A stretch of DNA of 64,000 nucleotides from Pseudoalteromonas flavipulchra NCIMB 2033 = ATCC BAA-314 (GCA_000814665.1 JWIH01000020.1:248001-312000); one strand, 5' to 3'. Positions 18,244-28,713 are shown, numbered from the stretch's first letter. The notes: generated by a model not told the origin, from the letters alone. Made by a program: numbers and translations.

Positions 18244-20796
18244 ATGAATTTAACGTTTAGCCATTTTTACAATTTAACATCCACTAATCAGCGATATCAA
18301 TTTGCATTGAAACAGTTGTATGAACGATTTGATGCGGATCATTGTTTTGTGGGTAAATTTATCGATAACGATAAGCGTGTAAAGACCGTGATGTACCTCG
18401 CGGATGGTGAAGAAGTCGATAATATTATTTATGACCTTGAAGGGACACCTTGTTTTGATGCTAAAGCAAGCAATGATGTATGTTGCGTCACAAGTGGTTT
18501 ACAGCAACTTTATGAAGAGGATGAGATCCTTCGCGTTTTAAGCATAGAGGGTTATCTTGGTTTAACTTTGCGAGCATTAGATCATACACCCATAGGAATA
18601 ATGGTCTGTTTGTTTAATAAAGAAAAACAAGTCAGCCTAGAAGAAAAACTATGGTTTCAAGAATTAGGACACCTGATCTCAACGGAGCTTAGCCACAATT
18701 TAGAATTGACCAAACAAGGAATTTTGCTCAAACAACTTGCAAAAGGCGAGCAAATAGCGGACTTATGCACTTGGACGTGGCAACTTAAACAGAACAAACA
18801 CTACTTTTCCTCTCATCTTAATCATCTACTTAAGACAAAAACTGATTCTCTATCTCTATCTCTATCATTATTACTCGATAAACTCACAATAGAAGATAGT
18901 GAACGACTGCGGATAGCTTTAGAGAAAGTCAAACTAGGTGGAACTCGGCATGTTGATTTACAAGTTTCGTTGACCTCTCGCACCGAACACTACGGGTTAT
19001 TAAGAATTATTGGTCAAGTAGAGTCTGATGAGCAACATAGCGATGAGCTTGTATTCACTGCGACTATTCAAGATATTAGCTATATTTCATCGCTAAATAA
19101 ACAGCTCGAACTCACTAATGTTGTGTTCGAGCATGCTACAGAAGCCATTATGATCACCAACAATGAAAATAAAATCATTATGGTAAATCGTGCATTTGAG
19201 CGACTAACGGGTTATACCGGCTACGAATTATTAGGCCAAGACCCTGCGGTGCTATCATCTGGTAAGCAAGATAAATCATTCTATGAAGCCATGTGGGCGT
19301 CGTTGAGCACTGTTGGTCACTGGAAAGGAGAGATCCACAACCGTCGCAAAAACGGTCAGATTTATCCTGAGGAATTAACACTGAGCGTGGTGAAGGATGA
19401 GCAAGGTAAAGTCGCTAACTACGTCGGCATCTTTAGAGATATTACTGAATGGAAGCGTAATGAATCTCAACTTACCTTCTACGCTAATCATGAACCATTA
19501 ACCGCGCTATTAAATCGCCGTAGTTTTATGCAGCGCTTAGAAGAGCAGATCTCAGCTTCTAGAAGTAACAATACCAGTTGCTCACTGCTTTTTATCGGCT
19601 TGGATAGGTTTAAAGAAGTCAATGATGTTTTTGGTCCGGAGATTGGCGATAAGGTACTTATTTCTGTAGCTAAACGATTGAAAAATGCAGTTCGCCAAAA
19701 TGATGTTATCGCAAGATACGGTGGTGACGAGTTTGCGTTATTACTTACTCACAGCGATGTAGAAAGCGCGCTTAAAATTGCGCAAAAGCTTTCACAGAAG
19801 CTCTCTCAGCCATATGTATTTAATGAAATTACCATAGAAGTCACTTGCTCTACAGGTATTGCACAGCTTGAGGCAGGCTCTCGGATCACCGCAGCAAATT
19901 TACTCAGAAATGCAGCGCATGCACTTAACAGCGTGAAAAAGACCGAGCGCGGACAAGTCGCCTTACACAATGCGGCTATTCAAAACGCCTATTTAAATAA
20001 AATAAAGCTCAAAGACAAGTTGAAACAGGCACTGAAAGAAGGAGCGCTTACCGTATATTATCAGCCGATTGTTAATGCAGATACCAACCATATTACAAAG
20101 TTTGAAGCGCTAGTGCGATGGTTTGACGATGAGTATGGTATGGTTTCGCCTGGCACTTTTATTCCTATCGCCGAAGAATTTGGTCTCATTCATTTAGTTG
20201 GACAATTCGTGCTTGAGCGCAGCTGCCAAGACTTAGCAAAGATCCACCAAGCTGGTTTTACAGAGGTTGGGATCTCTATTAATCGCTCTGTTAGCGAGTT
20301 TAAAGCCAGTATTAATCAGGTGAAGCTAATCACGTCTGCCATTGAAAAAGCCAAGATCCCGTATGAAGCAATTACCATTGAAGTTACTGAATCGCTTGCT
20401 ACAAATCGCTACACTTGGAAAACACTTAACCAACTCAGAGAACATGGTGTCAAAGTTTCACTTGATGATTTTTGCACTGGTTATTCATCATTGAGTAACT
20501 TAATAGAAAACCAGGTCGATTACCTAAAAATAGACAAGAGTTTTGTCGACAGCTTAATGTCTGACTACAACAAACAAGTAATGATAGACTGCCTTATTAA
20601 ACTTAGTGATAAGTTGGGAATTGGTGTGATAGCCGAAGGGGTAGAGCAGTTTACTCAACTTGAAAAGTTACGAGAGCTCGGTTGTCATCACATTCAAGGA
20701 TTCTTTTACAGCCCCGCAAAACCAATAGATGCCTGCCTTGAGTTACTCACCACAGACGCTTTTGCTGAACAAACACAAAGTGCATTAGAAAAATAA
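18244..20796 (+). CDS. GAF-PAS-PAS-GGDEF-EAL cyclic-di-GMP protein
   Basis: An 850-residue cytoplasmic signalling protein. A GAF-like domain (about 10-150), a PAS-fold (about 165-280), a PAS domain (about 288-400), a GGDEF domain (about 410-570) and an EAL domain (about 590-835). GGDEF is literal at 493-497, but the first metal aspartate is glycine (FIGLDRFK, Gly452) and HDPLT reads HEPLT, so synthase activity is doubtful. The EAL domain keeps FEALVRW (621-623), IEVTES, KIDKSF, AEGVE and QGFF, but DDFGTGYSS reads DDFCTGYSS (Cys744). A phosphodiesterase with a regulatory GGDEF domain is the best guess. Confidence 0.88.
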   Translation: MNLTFSHFYNLTSTNQRYQFALKQLYERFDADHCFVGKFIDNDKRVKTVMYLADGEEVDNIIYDLEGTPCFDAKASNDVCCVTSGLQQLYEEDEILRVLSIEGYLGLTLRALDHTPIGIMVCLFNKEKQVSLEEKLWFQELGHLISTELSHNLELTKQGILLKQLAKGEQIADLCTWTWQLKQNKHYFSSHLNHLLKTKTDSLSLSLSLLLDKLTIEDSERLRIALEKVKLGGTRHVDLQVSLTSRTEHYGLLRIIGQVESDEQHSDELVFTATIQDISYISSLNKQLELTNVVFEHATEAIMITNNENKIIMVNRAFERLTGYTGYELLGQDPAVLSSGKQDKSFYEAMWASLSTVGHWKGEIHNRRKNGQIYPEELTLSVVKDEQGKVANYVGIFRDITEWKRNESQLTFYANHEPLTALLNRRSFMQRLEEQISASRSNNTSCSLLFIGLDRFKEVNDVFGPEIGDKVLISVAKRLKNAVRQNDVIARYGGDEFALLLTHSDVESALKIAQKLSQKLSQPYVFNEITIEVTCSTGIAQLEAGSRITAANLLRNAAHALNSVKKTERGQVALHNAAIQNAYLNKIKLKDKLKQALKEGALTVYYQPIVNADTNHITKFEALVRWFDDEYGMVSPGTFIPIAEEFGLIHLVGQFVLERSCQDLAKIHQAGFTEVGISINRSVSEFKASINQVKLITSAIEKAKIPYEAITIEVTESLATNRYTWKTLNQLREHGVKVSLDDFCTGYSSLSNLIENQVDYLKIDKSFVDSLMSDYNKQVMIDCLIKLSDKLGIGVIAEGVEQFTQLEKLRELGCHHIQGFFYSPAKPIDACLELLTTDAFAEQTQSALEK

Positions 20797-20822
20797 AGGT
20801 GTGATATTTTGATATCACACCT
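20788..20822 (-). terminator. Terminator after hemH
   Basis: Eleven-base stem AGGTGTGATAT/ATATCACACCT with loop TTTG (20797-20822). On the minus strand it is followed by TTTATTTTTC, so it ends hemH transcripts and may also stop the converging gene. Confidence 0.8.
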
Positions 20823-20852
20823 CAGAAATAGCAGATTGCTTCTGCGTCTTTA

Positions 20853-21872
20853 TTACAACAGTGGTTTTATCAACGCAGTGATAGCTTTAATGTGATCATC
20901 ACGGTCGTTTAGCGCAGGAATATAACGATACTTTTCGCCGCCAGCAGACTCAAATACCTCACGGTTTTCAACTTCTAACTCTTCGAGTGTTTCTAAGCAA
21001 TCGGCACTAAAAGCGGGGCTTAAAATAGCGACATTTTTAATACCTTGACTTGGAAAACTCTCAAGTGTTTTGTCCGTATAAGGTTGCAACCATTCAGCTT
21101 TACCAAAACGACTTTGGAAGGTCGTTATCACTTTTTCTTTATCAAGATTAAGTTTTTCAACGACTAAGCGAGTCGTTTGTTGGCAAAAACAATGATACGG
21201 GTCGCCTCTATCTAAAAATAACTTTGGTGTTCCATGATATGAAAAAACCAATTTATCTGGCTCTCCATTCGCCTCAAGATCTTCTCTAATGGAATTAGCT
21301 AAAGATTCGATATAGAGCGGATGTTTGTGATAGCCATTAATAAAATGCAGTTCTGGTACCCAGCGCCAACCTCTTAGCACCTTTGAGATCTGATCAAAGG
21401 TTGAACCTGTTGTCGCGCTGGAATATTGAGGATATAGCGGCACAATGATAATTCGTGTGATGCCTTTTTCTCTTAACTTCTCAAGCCCTGATTCAATTGA
21501 CGGGTTGCCATAGCGCATGGCAAGCTCAACTTCGATGCCTTCAAAACCTTCACTGCGTAATTGCTTTTCTATTTTATCAGTTTGCGCTCGACTAATGGTT
21601 ATCAAAGGTGAGCCTTCATCAGTCCAAATTGACTGATAGGCGTGTGCAGATTTTTTAGGGCGAACACGTAAAATTATGCCATGCAAAATCATTAACCAAA
21701 TTAGTCTTGGAATTTCGACAATACGGGGATCGGAAAGAAACTCAGCGAGATAAACTCTAAGTGCTTTAGCCGTTGGTGCATCTGGGCTACCTAAATTTGT
21801 AATAAGAATACCCGTTTTGGAATTAAATCGGCCTTCATGGGGGTTATCTGTTATGGCTGAAAAGCGAGACAC
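20853..21872 (-). CDS. hemH: Ferrochelatase
   Basis: HemH inserts ferrous iron into protoporphyrin IX, the last step of protohaem synthesis. The protein has 339 residues. Visible landmarks are GILITNLGSPDAPTAKALRVYL at the N-terminus, FSYHGTPKLFLDRGDPY with the metal-ligand histidine, and SPAFSADCLETLEE with the conserved glutamate. The N-terminal 20 residues are slightly longer than in many homologues. Haem made here would also serve the bd oxidase in this window. Confidence 0.97.
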   Translation of the reverse strand: MSRFSAITDNPHEGRFNSKTGILITNLGSPDAPTAKALRVYLAEFLSDPRIVEIPRLIWLMILHGIILRVRPKKSAHAYQSIWTDEGSPLITISRAQTDKIEKQLRSEGFEGIEVELAMRYGNPSIESGLEKLREKGITRIIIVPLYPQYSSATTGSTFDQISKVLRGWRWVPELHFINGYHKHPLYIESLANSIREDLEANGEPDKLVFSYHGTPKLFLDRGDPYHCFCQQTTRLVVEKLNLDKEKVITTFQSRFGKAEWLQPYTDKTLESFPSQGIKNVAILSPAFSADCLETLEELEVENREVFESAGGEKYRYIPALNDRDDHIKAITALIKPLL

Positions 21873-22108
21873 CTAACGCTCCTTAGATTATCATTTTAAT
21901 AGGATTATTTTACAAGAAAGGCTATACGGGAGTAAGCCTAATTTCGATCTAAACTGGCATAAATCAATTTGCGCCTAAAATTAACTCACACTATAGTTGT
22001 AATTATCGTTAATTAATCCCTTCTCTATTGCTATTCATGGATTGAGGGCGTATTTTCCTGCAAATCTTTAAGGGAAAATCAATTTTTTGTTAGTTTTGGA
22101 CATGTCTA

Positions 22109-23662
22109 ATGAGAACCAACCACCCAGTAACCCAAAGAGAAAAAACCTTTTCTCGCGATGTAAAACTCATCTCCGTCACTGATCTGAAAGGTAATATTGT
22201 TGACTGCAATCAAGCGTTTATTGATGTTAGTGGATTTTCCCGTGATGAGTTAGTTGGACAACCTCATAATATAGTACGACATCCAGATATGCCACCTGTG
22301 GCGTTTCAAACCATGTGGGCGCAGCTTAAAACAGGTAAGCCATGGATGGGGATCGTAAAAAACCGCTGTAAAAATGGTGATCACTACTGGGTCGATGCCT
22401 ATGTAACCCCAATAACAGAAAATGGCAAAATCATAGGCTATGAGTCGGTTAGAAGCTGCCCAGATAGGGCGACGGTTGAACGGGCAAGTCAACTTTATAC
22501 AAACGTAAATACTAATAAAGGAAGCAGTTTCAGTCTTCCCAAATTACGTGTTGTTTGGCCAGTATTTAACATCGTCTCGTCACTGGCACTTTGGTATTTT
22601 GCTTCAGAATCTGCAGGATTTTTTTGGTTAATGGCCAATATGTTAGCATATTCAGCTTATGCAACTTGGCGCGATAAAGAACAGCTGAGACGACTAGAAT
22701 CTGAGTTGGCGCACAGTTTTTGCGATGAGATATCTGAGCAAGTTTATTCGACTTGGGATGGCACCATGGCATCAATCCAAGTACGCTTAAAGAGTGAAAG
22801 GGCACACCTAGATACAATTCTTACGCGTGTTGAACATGCGGCGCAAAACGTATCAAAAGGAGCGCATACGGCGAGTAAAGAAGCGCGAGCAACTTATGCC
22901 GATTTACAAAAGCAGCAAACTGAGACTGAGCTTGTTGCTACTGCCATGAATGAAATGACAACAACCATCAACGATGTCTCTAACAGCGTGCAATTGAGTG
23001 CTAAAGATGCTCAAAACTCCCTTGATTTGACCTCTCAAACGGAACAGATCGCTAATAAAACTAAAATTGCTTTTGGTGATTTAAGTAATACCATTGCTGA
23101 CATCCGCAATTCTGTTGAAGGTGTCTCTAAACAAACTGATAAAATTGCGGCAGCCGCACAAATTATCGAACAAATCGCTGAGCAAACTAATTTGCTAGCA
23201 CTAAATGCAGCAATTGAAGCTGCGCGAGCTGGTGAGCAAGGTAGGGGCTTTGCAGTAGTTGCTGATGAAGTTAGACATCTAGCACAGCGCACACAAGAGT
23301 CGACGAAAGAGATCCATGCAATTATTGAAGAACTAACCAGCAGCACACAAGCGTCAGTAGACATTGCTCAGCAAGGCCAAGAAGAATCGCTTCACGGTAT
23401 TGATCAGCTGAATCAAAGCACCAATATGCTACAACAAATCACCCAAGCGGTTATCCAAATTAGTGATATGTCGATGCAAATTGCAACTTCGGTTGAGCAA
23501 CAAGCGGCCGTGTCTGATGACATTAATCAGCAAGTCGTAAACATTGCACAGCTTGCAAACAACAGCCTAGATAGCGCGGACAAAGTGCATCAAGAGAGTA
23601 AAGACCTAGAATCGACTGCTAAAGAAATGCACGAGTTGATTGTTCGTTTTAAGCGTAAGTGA
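22109..23662 (+). CDS. Aer-like PAS methyl-accepting chemotaxis protein
   Basis: A 517-residue chemoreceptor. An N-terminal PAS domain (about 20-130) with [20 protein letters not shown] and [14 protein letters not shown] is of the Aer redox/energy-sensing type. A hydrophobic pair (about 148-185) anchors it in the membrane without a periplasmic domain. The cytoplasmic signalling tip reads [19 protein letters not shown], followed by [18 protein letters not shown], identical to the universal MCP hairpin that binds CheA/CheW. An energy-taxis role is inferred from the Aer resemblance. Confidence 0.92.
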   Translation: MRTNHPVTQREKTFSRDVKLISVTDLKGNIVDCNQAFIDVSGFSRDELVGQPHNIVRHPDMPPVAFQTMWAQLKTGKPWMGIVKNRCKNGDHYWVDAYVTPITENGKIIGYESVRSCPDRATVERASQLYTNVNTNKGSSFSLPKLRVVWPVFNIVSSLALWYFASESAGFFWLMANMLAYSAYATWRDKEQLRRLESELAHSFCDEISEQVYSTWDGTMASIQVRLKSERAHLDTILTRVEHAAQNVSKGAHTASKEARATYADLQKQQTETELVATAMNEMTTTINDVSNSVQLSAKDAQNSLDLTSQTEQIANKTKIAFGDLSNTIADIRNSVEGVSKQTDKIAAAAQIIEQIAEQTNLLALNAAIEAARAGEQGRGFAVVADEVRHLAQRTQESTKEIHAIIEELTSSTQASVDIAQQGQEESLHGIDQLNQSTNMLQQITQAVIQISDMSMQIATSVEQQAAVSDDINQQVVNIAQLANNSLDSADKVHQESKDLESTAKEMHELIVRFKRK

Positions 23663-23728
23663 TGCTATTTAGTTGAGTTAAATGTAGTAGTTCAATCCAT
23701 CGCTTTTTTGCTAAAACACTTAAATGAT

Positions 23729-23757
23729 AAAAAGGACATCAGTGGATGTCCTTTTTT
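23729..23757. terminator. Bidirectional terminator
   Basis: Twelve-base stem AAAAAGGACATC/GATGTCCTTTTT with loop AGTG between the chemoreceptor and the convergent S41 protease gene; T runs flank it on both strands. Confidence 0.88.
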
Positions 23758-23762
23758 CATAG

Positions 23763-25229
23763 CTAAGGCTCATAGCTTAGTAGTGACAATACTTTTTCAA
23801 TCGCCGCATCTTTGTTCTCTTTTCTAAATGTGATGTCGAAGGGATCGACGTCAACGTCAACAGGAACACCTAGCACTTCCACATTCAAATCCAAACTATT
23901 TTCATAGTACTCATTACTCAGCTCATAAATCCAACCATTAGGCAGCATCCGTGGAAAAGTATCAGAGGTAGCACCAGCTGTAGCGCGTCCTACCAGTGTT
24001 ACTTGAGGGAGCGCAGACATAGCTAACGCAAAGGTTTCGCCAGCACTGAAAGTACCGTTTGAGGTTAGGAGATAAATATCTTTAAGATAATATGGCCTGT
24101 CATTATCAGGCTCTGCATAAACCGATGTCAGCTGATGTAACGCCCCAGCATAAAATGTACTAATATCCCAAACAAGCGTATTTTGTGAGATAAAGCGCTT
24201 GATTAATTCTAGTGCTTGTATGTCATGGCCACCTTCATTATCGCGAATATCAATAATCAGCTGATTAGTACGGGATAAGTCTGTGAAAATTTCATCCAGT
24301 AAATCGTTGAAAGCCGCATTGGCATAACTAATATCTTGACGCTCAATACCTGCTACATCAATAAAGTTTTGAAAATGATAGAGTTTCAAATAACCAATAT
24401 GTTGACCACCAGTGTTAATCACTCCCCAATTAGGGCCATTTGGACTTTGCTGCTTACGCATTATAAAGTCTTGCTTTGTCTCTTGATCCAGGTATTGTGC
24501 AATCGTCATTTGTAGTTGATTCGTTTGCGTTTCAATATATTTTTCAGCAAGTTCACCACTCAAGTTTAGAGCAACCGCTTCTCGTTCTAACCTTTTGGAT
24601 AGGGTAGGTTTAGCTTCAAAATTTATCGGTTCTTCTTCAAGGCTAAAATAAAGCCTGGTGTGACCATCATTTAGTAGCTCAAGTATTTCACGAAATACGC
24701 CTAGTAGTTTTGTCTCATTGGCATCACTTAGCTGCCCAGCATACTGGTTATAAACAGCGTCCCAATCTATATTACGCTCAGAGAAAAATGCATAGTGATT
24801 TTTCATATCCAGCCAAAAAAGTTCAAAGATTGCCTGTGCGTCAAAGGTATAGTCACTTTTATCTGAGGTAGATATAAATCCGTCTTTACAGACTTCATCG
24901 AGACTGGATATTTCAGTGTATTTTACAGGGCCAGAATCGTAGGGTCGTTTATAGGTAAGCAAGCCTGCACTTTTGGCGCTAAACGCATCAAATAACGGAA
25001 GAGGGTCTAATGTCAGAATTGGATAGCAAGAGGAGCCTGTTACTTGCCAGGTCACTAGACGCTCATCAACTATTTGTTTTATTTCACCATAATGTTCCGA
25101 ATACCAAAGCTCATTTCTTTGCGTTTGTTGAACAACCTCTACGCTGCTTTTATTTTCGTCAAAGTGGCAACCAGCAAGTCCGATACACAAGATTAAAGTG
25201 ATCGGCCTTAAGTTGAATTTTTTCATCAT
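23763..25229 (-). CDS. S41 family peptidase, lipoprotein
   Basis: A 488-residue lipoprotein: the signal peptide ends in the lipobox LAGC with Cys21, followed by HFDENKSS. The C-terminal half is a C-terminal-processing-protease fold with LIIDIRDNEGGHD, then the nucleophile segment SNGTFSAGETFALAMS and GRATAGATSDTFPRML. The N-terminal half is a helical extension with no PDZ domain that I can see. It likely cleaves proteins or peptides in the periplasm. It lies 85 bases after the histidine kinase on the same strand and may be a target of that system. Confidence 0.85.
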   Translation of the reverse strand: MMKKFNLRPITLILCIGLAGCHFDENKSSVEVVQQTQRNELWYSEHYGEIKQIVDERLVTWQVTGSSCYPILTLDPLPLFDAFSAKSAGLLTYKRPYDSGPVKYTEISSLDEVCKDGFISTSDKSDYTFDAQAIFELFWLDMKNHYAFFSERNIDWDAVYNQYAGQLSDANETKLLGVFREILELLNDGHTRLYFSLEEEPINFEAKPTLSKRLEREAVALNLSGELAEKYIETQTNQLQMTIAQYLDQETKQDFIMRKQQSPNGPNWGVINTGGQHIGYLKLYHFQNFIDVAGIERQDISYANAAFNDLLDEIFTDLSRTNQLIIDIRDNEGGHDIQALELIKRFISQNTLVWDISTFYAGALHQLTSVYAEPDNDRPYYLKDIYLLTSNGTFSAGETFALAMSALPQVTLVGRATAGATSDTFPRMLPNGWIYELSNEYYENSLDLNVEVLGVPVDVDVDPFDITFRKENKDAAIEKVLSLLSYEP

Positions 25230-25314
25230 AACTTCCTATCGATTAAAATATGAAGTTATTTTAAAGTGTAAGTAGTAATTTGATTGTCGCGGATTTGTCA
25301 GGGGTTTGTCATAG

Positions 25315-26574
25315 TTAATAGATCAATATTGAGGACAAATTGATAGTTAGACATGCGCCACCGAGTTCACTTCTGCTTACCGAGACCTCAGCGTCATAGT
25401 TCAATAAAATTTCTTTTACGATGGTCAAGCCAAGGCCTGCACCTCGTCTTTTTCCTGAGCGACTTTCATCTACCGTAAAAAAGGCTTGGAAGACTAACTC
25501 ATGTTTATCTTCAGCAATGCCAATGCCATCATCTTCCACAGTTAAGAGAAGTTGAGCGTTACATAAACTTAGTGAAACACGGATCTGCTCGACTGCAAAT
25601 TTATCAGCATTAACAATTAAGTTATGAAGCACGCGTTTAACATCTGTTTGGCAGGCTCTTATCCATAATGAGTTTGGACAATTTATAATTATAGGGTGAT
25701 TACAGTACTTTTCTAAATTGACGATGTATTCATTAATTAGAGTACGCAAATCAAAATTGGAAACGCTGGTCTTCGCGGAAAACTGTTCTACTTTACTGAA
25801 CTCCAAAATTTCATGCACCAGCATTTCAAGCTCTTCACATTCCTCAAATAACTCTCGAACCAGATTTTTGTTCTTTGGTGGAACATCAAGCAACTCAAGC
25901 TTGAGCTGAAGTCGGAATAATGGCGTTTTGAGCTCGTGAGATACGGCTCTGATCATATTCCTTTGCTGTGCAAAGGCACACTCTAATTTTTCAGCCATTT
26001 GATTAAAGGCGTAATTGACACGTCCGACTGCTAAAAGTCCGGTATCAGCACGTTTAGATAACAATCCTTGTGCAATTAATTTACTAGCATGTTCTAACCT
26101 AGAAAGTCGAAATTGCAACCAAAGTGAGTGCAACAAAAATAGGACTAAGATTAGTCCTAAGGGTAAACCATACTGAATAAAATTGAGGATTGCCCCAGCA
26201 GAGCCTTGCACTCCAAGCGCAGAAAACGCTATTAACTCTTTACCTTGTATTTTTGCGATTACGGTTTGTAATTCCTCATCATAAACGTTTTCGATGACTA
26301 ACTTAGTCGTTTGCTCAAATGCAGGTTTATCTAGTGTCTGTACTTTTAGATTACTTTTTTCAGAGATCTGGGCAAGTAAAGCTTGCCACTGAGCATCATC
26401 CAAGCCAGGACGAGCTGCATCTAAAGCATAAACATAGGCTAGATAATCTAGCTCTACATCCTTTTTCAGCTCTTTTGAGAAATAACTTGTAGCTAGAGAA
26501 GTCAAAAGGGGGTTTATCACTAAAAACACACTAACAAAGAGTAAGCTTGCAAATGCAAAACGTATGCTTGTCAT
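25315..26574 (-). CDS. Sensor histidine kinase
   Basis: A 419-residue inner-membrane kinase: first helix about 5-27, a periplasmic domain of about 100 residues, second helix about 130-153, HAMP about 155-205, then the phospho-accepting His213 in AVSHELKTPLFRL and an ATPase domain with LHNLIVNADKFA, VEDDGIGIAED and GAGLGLTIVKEIL. All kinase boxes are intact. It overlaps the response-regulator gene by four bases. The general shape is that of RstB/CpxA-like kinases; the signal is unknown. Confidence 0.92.
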   Translation of the reverse strand: MTSIRFAFASLLFVSVFLVINPLLTSLATSYFSKELKKDVELDYLAYVYALDAARPGLDDAQWQALLAQISEKSNLKVQTLDKPAFEQTTKLVIENVYDEELQTVIAKIQGKELIAFSALGVQGSAGAILNFIQYGLPLGLILVLFLLHSLWLQFRLSRLEHASKLIAQGLLSKRADTGLLAVGRVNYAFNQMAEKLECAFAQQRNMIRAVSHELKTPLFRLQLKLELLDVPPKNKNLVRELFEECEELEMLVHEILEFSKVEQFSAKTSVSNFDLRTLINEYIVNLEKYCNHPIIINCPNSLWIRACQTDVKRVLHNLIVNADKFAVEQIRVSLSLCNAQLLLTVEDDGIGIAEDKHELVFQAFFTVDESRSGKRRGAGLGLTIVKEILLNYDAEVSVSRSELGGACLTINLSSILIY

Positions 26575-27275
26575 TCAGTTTCCTTGCTATTTACAAAAAT
26601 ATATCCTTTCCCTCTTACAGTGATGAGGTGTTGATAGGGCATTTCATCACCGATAACCTTTCTTATCTTCATTATTTTATTGTCAACTGTACGATCGAAA
26701 CCATCAAATGAGCGGCCGTACAGCTGAGTTGAAATCTGGTCGCGACTTAGAATAGAGTCAACATTAGACGCCAAAAAATGGAATAATGTGTATTCACTGT
26801 CTGAGAGACCAAGCGGTATACCATCTTGGCTTGCTTGCCTTGTCGATGAGTTAAATGAGAAGGGGCCAACACGGATCACGTGCCCATTTTGCTGTTTATT
26901 CTCACTTTCTTCTGCTAAGCGAACTAGTTTTCGAAATCTCGCTAGGATAATTCGTGGGTTGACTGGCTTATGAATAAAGTCATCAGCCCCCATTTCTAAT
27001 AGCGTAATTTCGTCTATATCATCGTGACTCGCGGTTAACACAATCAATTTACCATTGTACCTGTTTTGTAGTGACCTACAGATCTCGAAACCATCTTTAT
27101 TTGGCAACATCAAATCAAGCAATACAAAATCTGGCTGAAGTTGCAGGACATGCGCCAATCCGCTCACTCCATCATTTTGGATACTCACGATAAAACCATG
27201 TTTTTCAAAGAAGCGCCTAAGCAGTTCCGCAAGGCCTAAGTCATCTTCAATTATTACCAATGATCTTGAGCTCAT
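26571..27275 (-). CDS. OmpR-family response regulator
   Basis: A 234-residue regulator: receiver domain with acidic pair Glu10-Asp11-Asp12 and phospho-acceptor Asp54 in FVLLDLMLPNKDG, followed by a winged-helix DNA-binding domain with LSDSEYTLFHFLASN and the recognition region GFDRTVDNKIMKIRKVIG. It is the first gene of a regulator-kinase pair, coupled to the kinase by overlap. Targets are unknown; the S41 protease just downstream is a candidate. Confidence 0.94.
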   Translation of the reverse strand: MSSRSLVIIEDDLGLAELLRRFFEKHGFIVSIQNDGVSGLAHVLQLQPDFVLLDLMLPNKDGFEICRSLQNRYNGKLIVLTASHDDIDEITLLEMGADDFIHKPVNPRIILARFRKLVRLAEESENKQQNGHVIRVGPFSFNSSTRQASQDGIPLGLSDSEYTLFHFLASNVDSILSRDQISTQLYGRSFDGFDRTVDNKIMKIRKVIGDEMPYQHLITVRGKGYIFVNSKETE

Positions 27276-27311
27276 ATATACTCCTTAAAATCCAGACCGA
27301 ACGCTCAGAGC

Positions 27312-28520
27312 CTAAATCTTCCGTTTCAAACCCGATTTGGCGCGTTCTTTAATATTGGTTTGAATATAAATTTGATCTGTTGTTGCGATTTTAGCGTGAC
27401 CTAAATCTTCAGATAGATGCTTTAGCGGTCGGTGTTGCGCATCATGCGTTGCACCTGTATGTCTTAGCCAGTGTGAAGTTGCGGCTTCGAGTTGCTCTGA
27501 CTCTTCTGTAAAGCCATCTTCCTTTAGTTTAGCCACTGCTAAGTCAAAACTTTGCTGAACAATACGGCGTAATTGACGAACGTTCATACCGCCTTGGCCC
27601 CTTAGTTTATGAACAATTGGGTAGGGCTCATCAACGCGAGGTAGGGCGCTTAACCCCCGGTACTGCCGGTAACGCTTTAAATAACTGATAAAGTCTTCGC
27701 TAAGCGTTACATCCCTTAGCTTATTGCCTTTACCCATAATTCTTAGGTACCAAAAGTCATCTTGATCTTGCCAAAAGTGGCTCATTACTGGTGACCAATG
27801 AGGGCGGTCAGATAGCTCTGAAATGCGTAAATACAAGCCTTTTAAGCAAGCTAATACGAAAAGATTTCGTTCTAGGTCCGGCTGCTGTTCACTTAAATCA
27901 CGTGTTACACCAAAAACATATTCCCATTGCAAATCACTCAGCGTATCAGGAAGATTGATTTGCGATTGAACCACTAAATACGGGCTATTTTTCTTAACCA
28001 CTGGAACAAAGTTAGCAAATGATTTTTCTTCTAAAATGGCAAACTTGTAAAACACATTGAGCGCGGTAAACATTGCTGCCAACGTTTGCTGGCTAGCGCC
28101 GTTTTCTTTGAGAACAAATGGCCGCCAATTTTCGTTAACCTGACGGATACCTTGGTTTTGCTTATAACGCCACTGCACAGAAGTTTGTGTCCATGCGTTA
28201 TCTGGCTCTACCACAAAATCCACATATGCCTCGATGTCTTCGCGTTTTAGCTCAAACACTGACTTCTCAGCAACCAGCCACGACCATAAATAAAAGCGCT
28301 CAAGCTCATTACGAAAGCGGTTAAAAGTTGCTTCAGACTTACGACCGTAAACATACAAAAACTGAAATAAGAACTGTAGCTCGCTATGTACCGGTAGTGA
28401 TTTACCATGACGAGCCAAGAATTTTTCCAGCTCTGGATATTCATGCCCAAGCGTATCATCTTCAAGATGGGCGATTTGATACCTAAGCTGCTTTAAAGTG
28501 TCGACCAGTGGTAAAATCAT
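27312..28520 (-). CDS. Solitary tyrosine-type site-specific recombinase
   Basis: A 402-residue phage-integrase-family protein. An N-terminal SAM-like DNA-binding region covers about 50-190. The catalytic core has an Arg in LYLRISELSDRP, Lys in MGKGNKLRDV, His350 and Arg353 in HWLRHTGATHD, His375 in DLGHAK and the nucleophile Tyr385 in QIYIQTN, so it should be active. No phage genes, excisionase, integron cassettes or tRNA target are nearby, so it may be a resident recombinase rather than the marker of an element. It sits at the left edge of a gene-poor accessory region. Confidence 0.85.
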   Translation of the reverse strand: MILPLVDTLKQLRYQIAHLEDDTLGHEYPELEKFLARHGKSLPVHSELQFLFQFLYVYGRKSEATFNRFRNELERFYLWSWLVAEKSVFELKREDIEAYVDFVVEPDNAWTQTSVQWRYKQNQGIRQVNENWRPFVLKENGASQQTLAAMFTALNVFYKFAILEEKSFANFVPVVKKNSPYLVVQSQINLPDTLSDLQWEYVFGVTRDLSEQQPDLERNLFVLACLKGLYLRISELSDRPHWSPVMSHFWQDQDDFWYLRIMGKGNKLRDVTLSEDFISYLKRYRQYRGLSALPRVDEPYPIVHKLRGQGGMNVRQLRRIVQQSFDLAVAKLKEDGFTEESEQLEAATSHWLRHTGATHDAQHRPLKHLSEDLGHAKIATTDQIYIQTNIKERAKSGLKRKI

Positions 28521-28525
28521 GATAA

Positions 28526-28549
28526 GTCCGATATTGGTTAGTATTGGAC
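28526..28549. promoter_or_regulatory. Inverted repeat before the recombinase gene
   Basis: Arms GTCCGATA and TATTGGAC (seven of eight pair) flank eight bases and begin six bases upstream of the recombinase ATG. This could be an operator, or a binding site of the recombinase itself. Confidence 0.35.
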
Positions 28550-28713
28550 ATATTATAGTAATTCAGATATGTATTATGCAATACTGTATAAATAATCCCA
28601 TAATTTATATTATGTTAAATTTGTTATGTGGCGTTTTTGACCGTCATCTGAGACCCCTATTCTAATTTCTTTCGTCGCATTACAACAGCAACTTTAGATT
28701 CATATCATCAATC

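Noticed and set aside
27312..28520. Recombinase as evidence of a prophage or integron
   Set aside because: No phage genes, attachment duplication, cassette array or tRNA target could be seen in the window.
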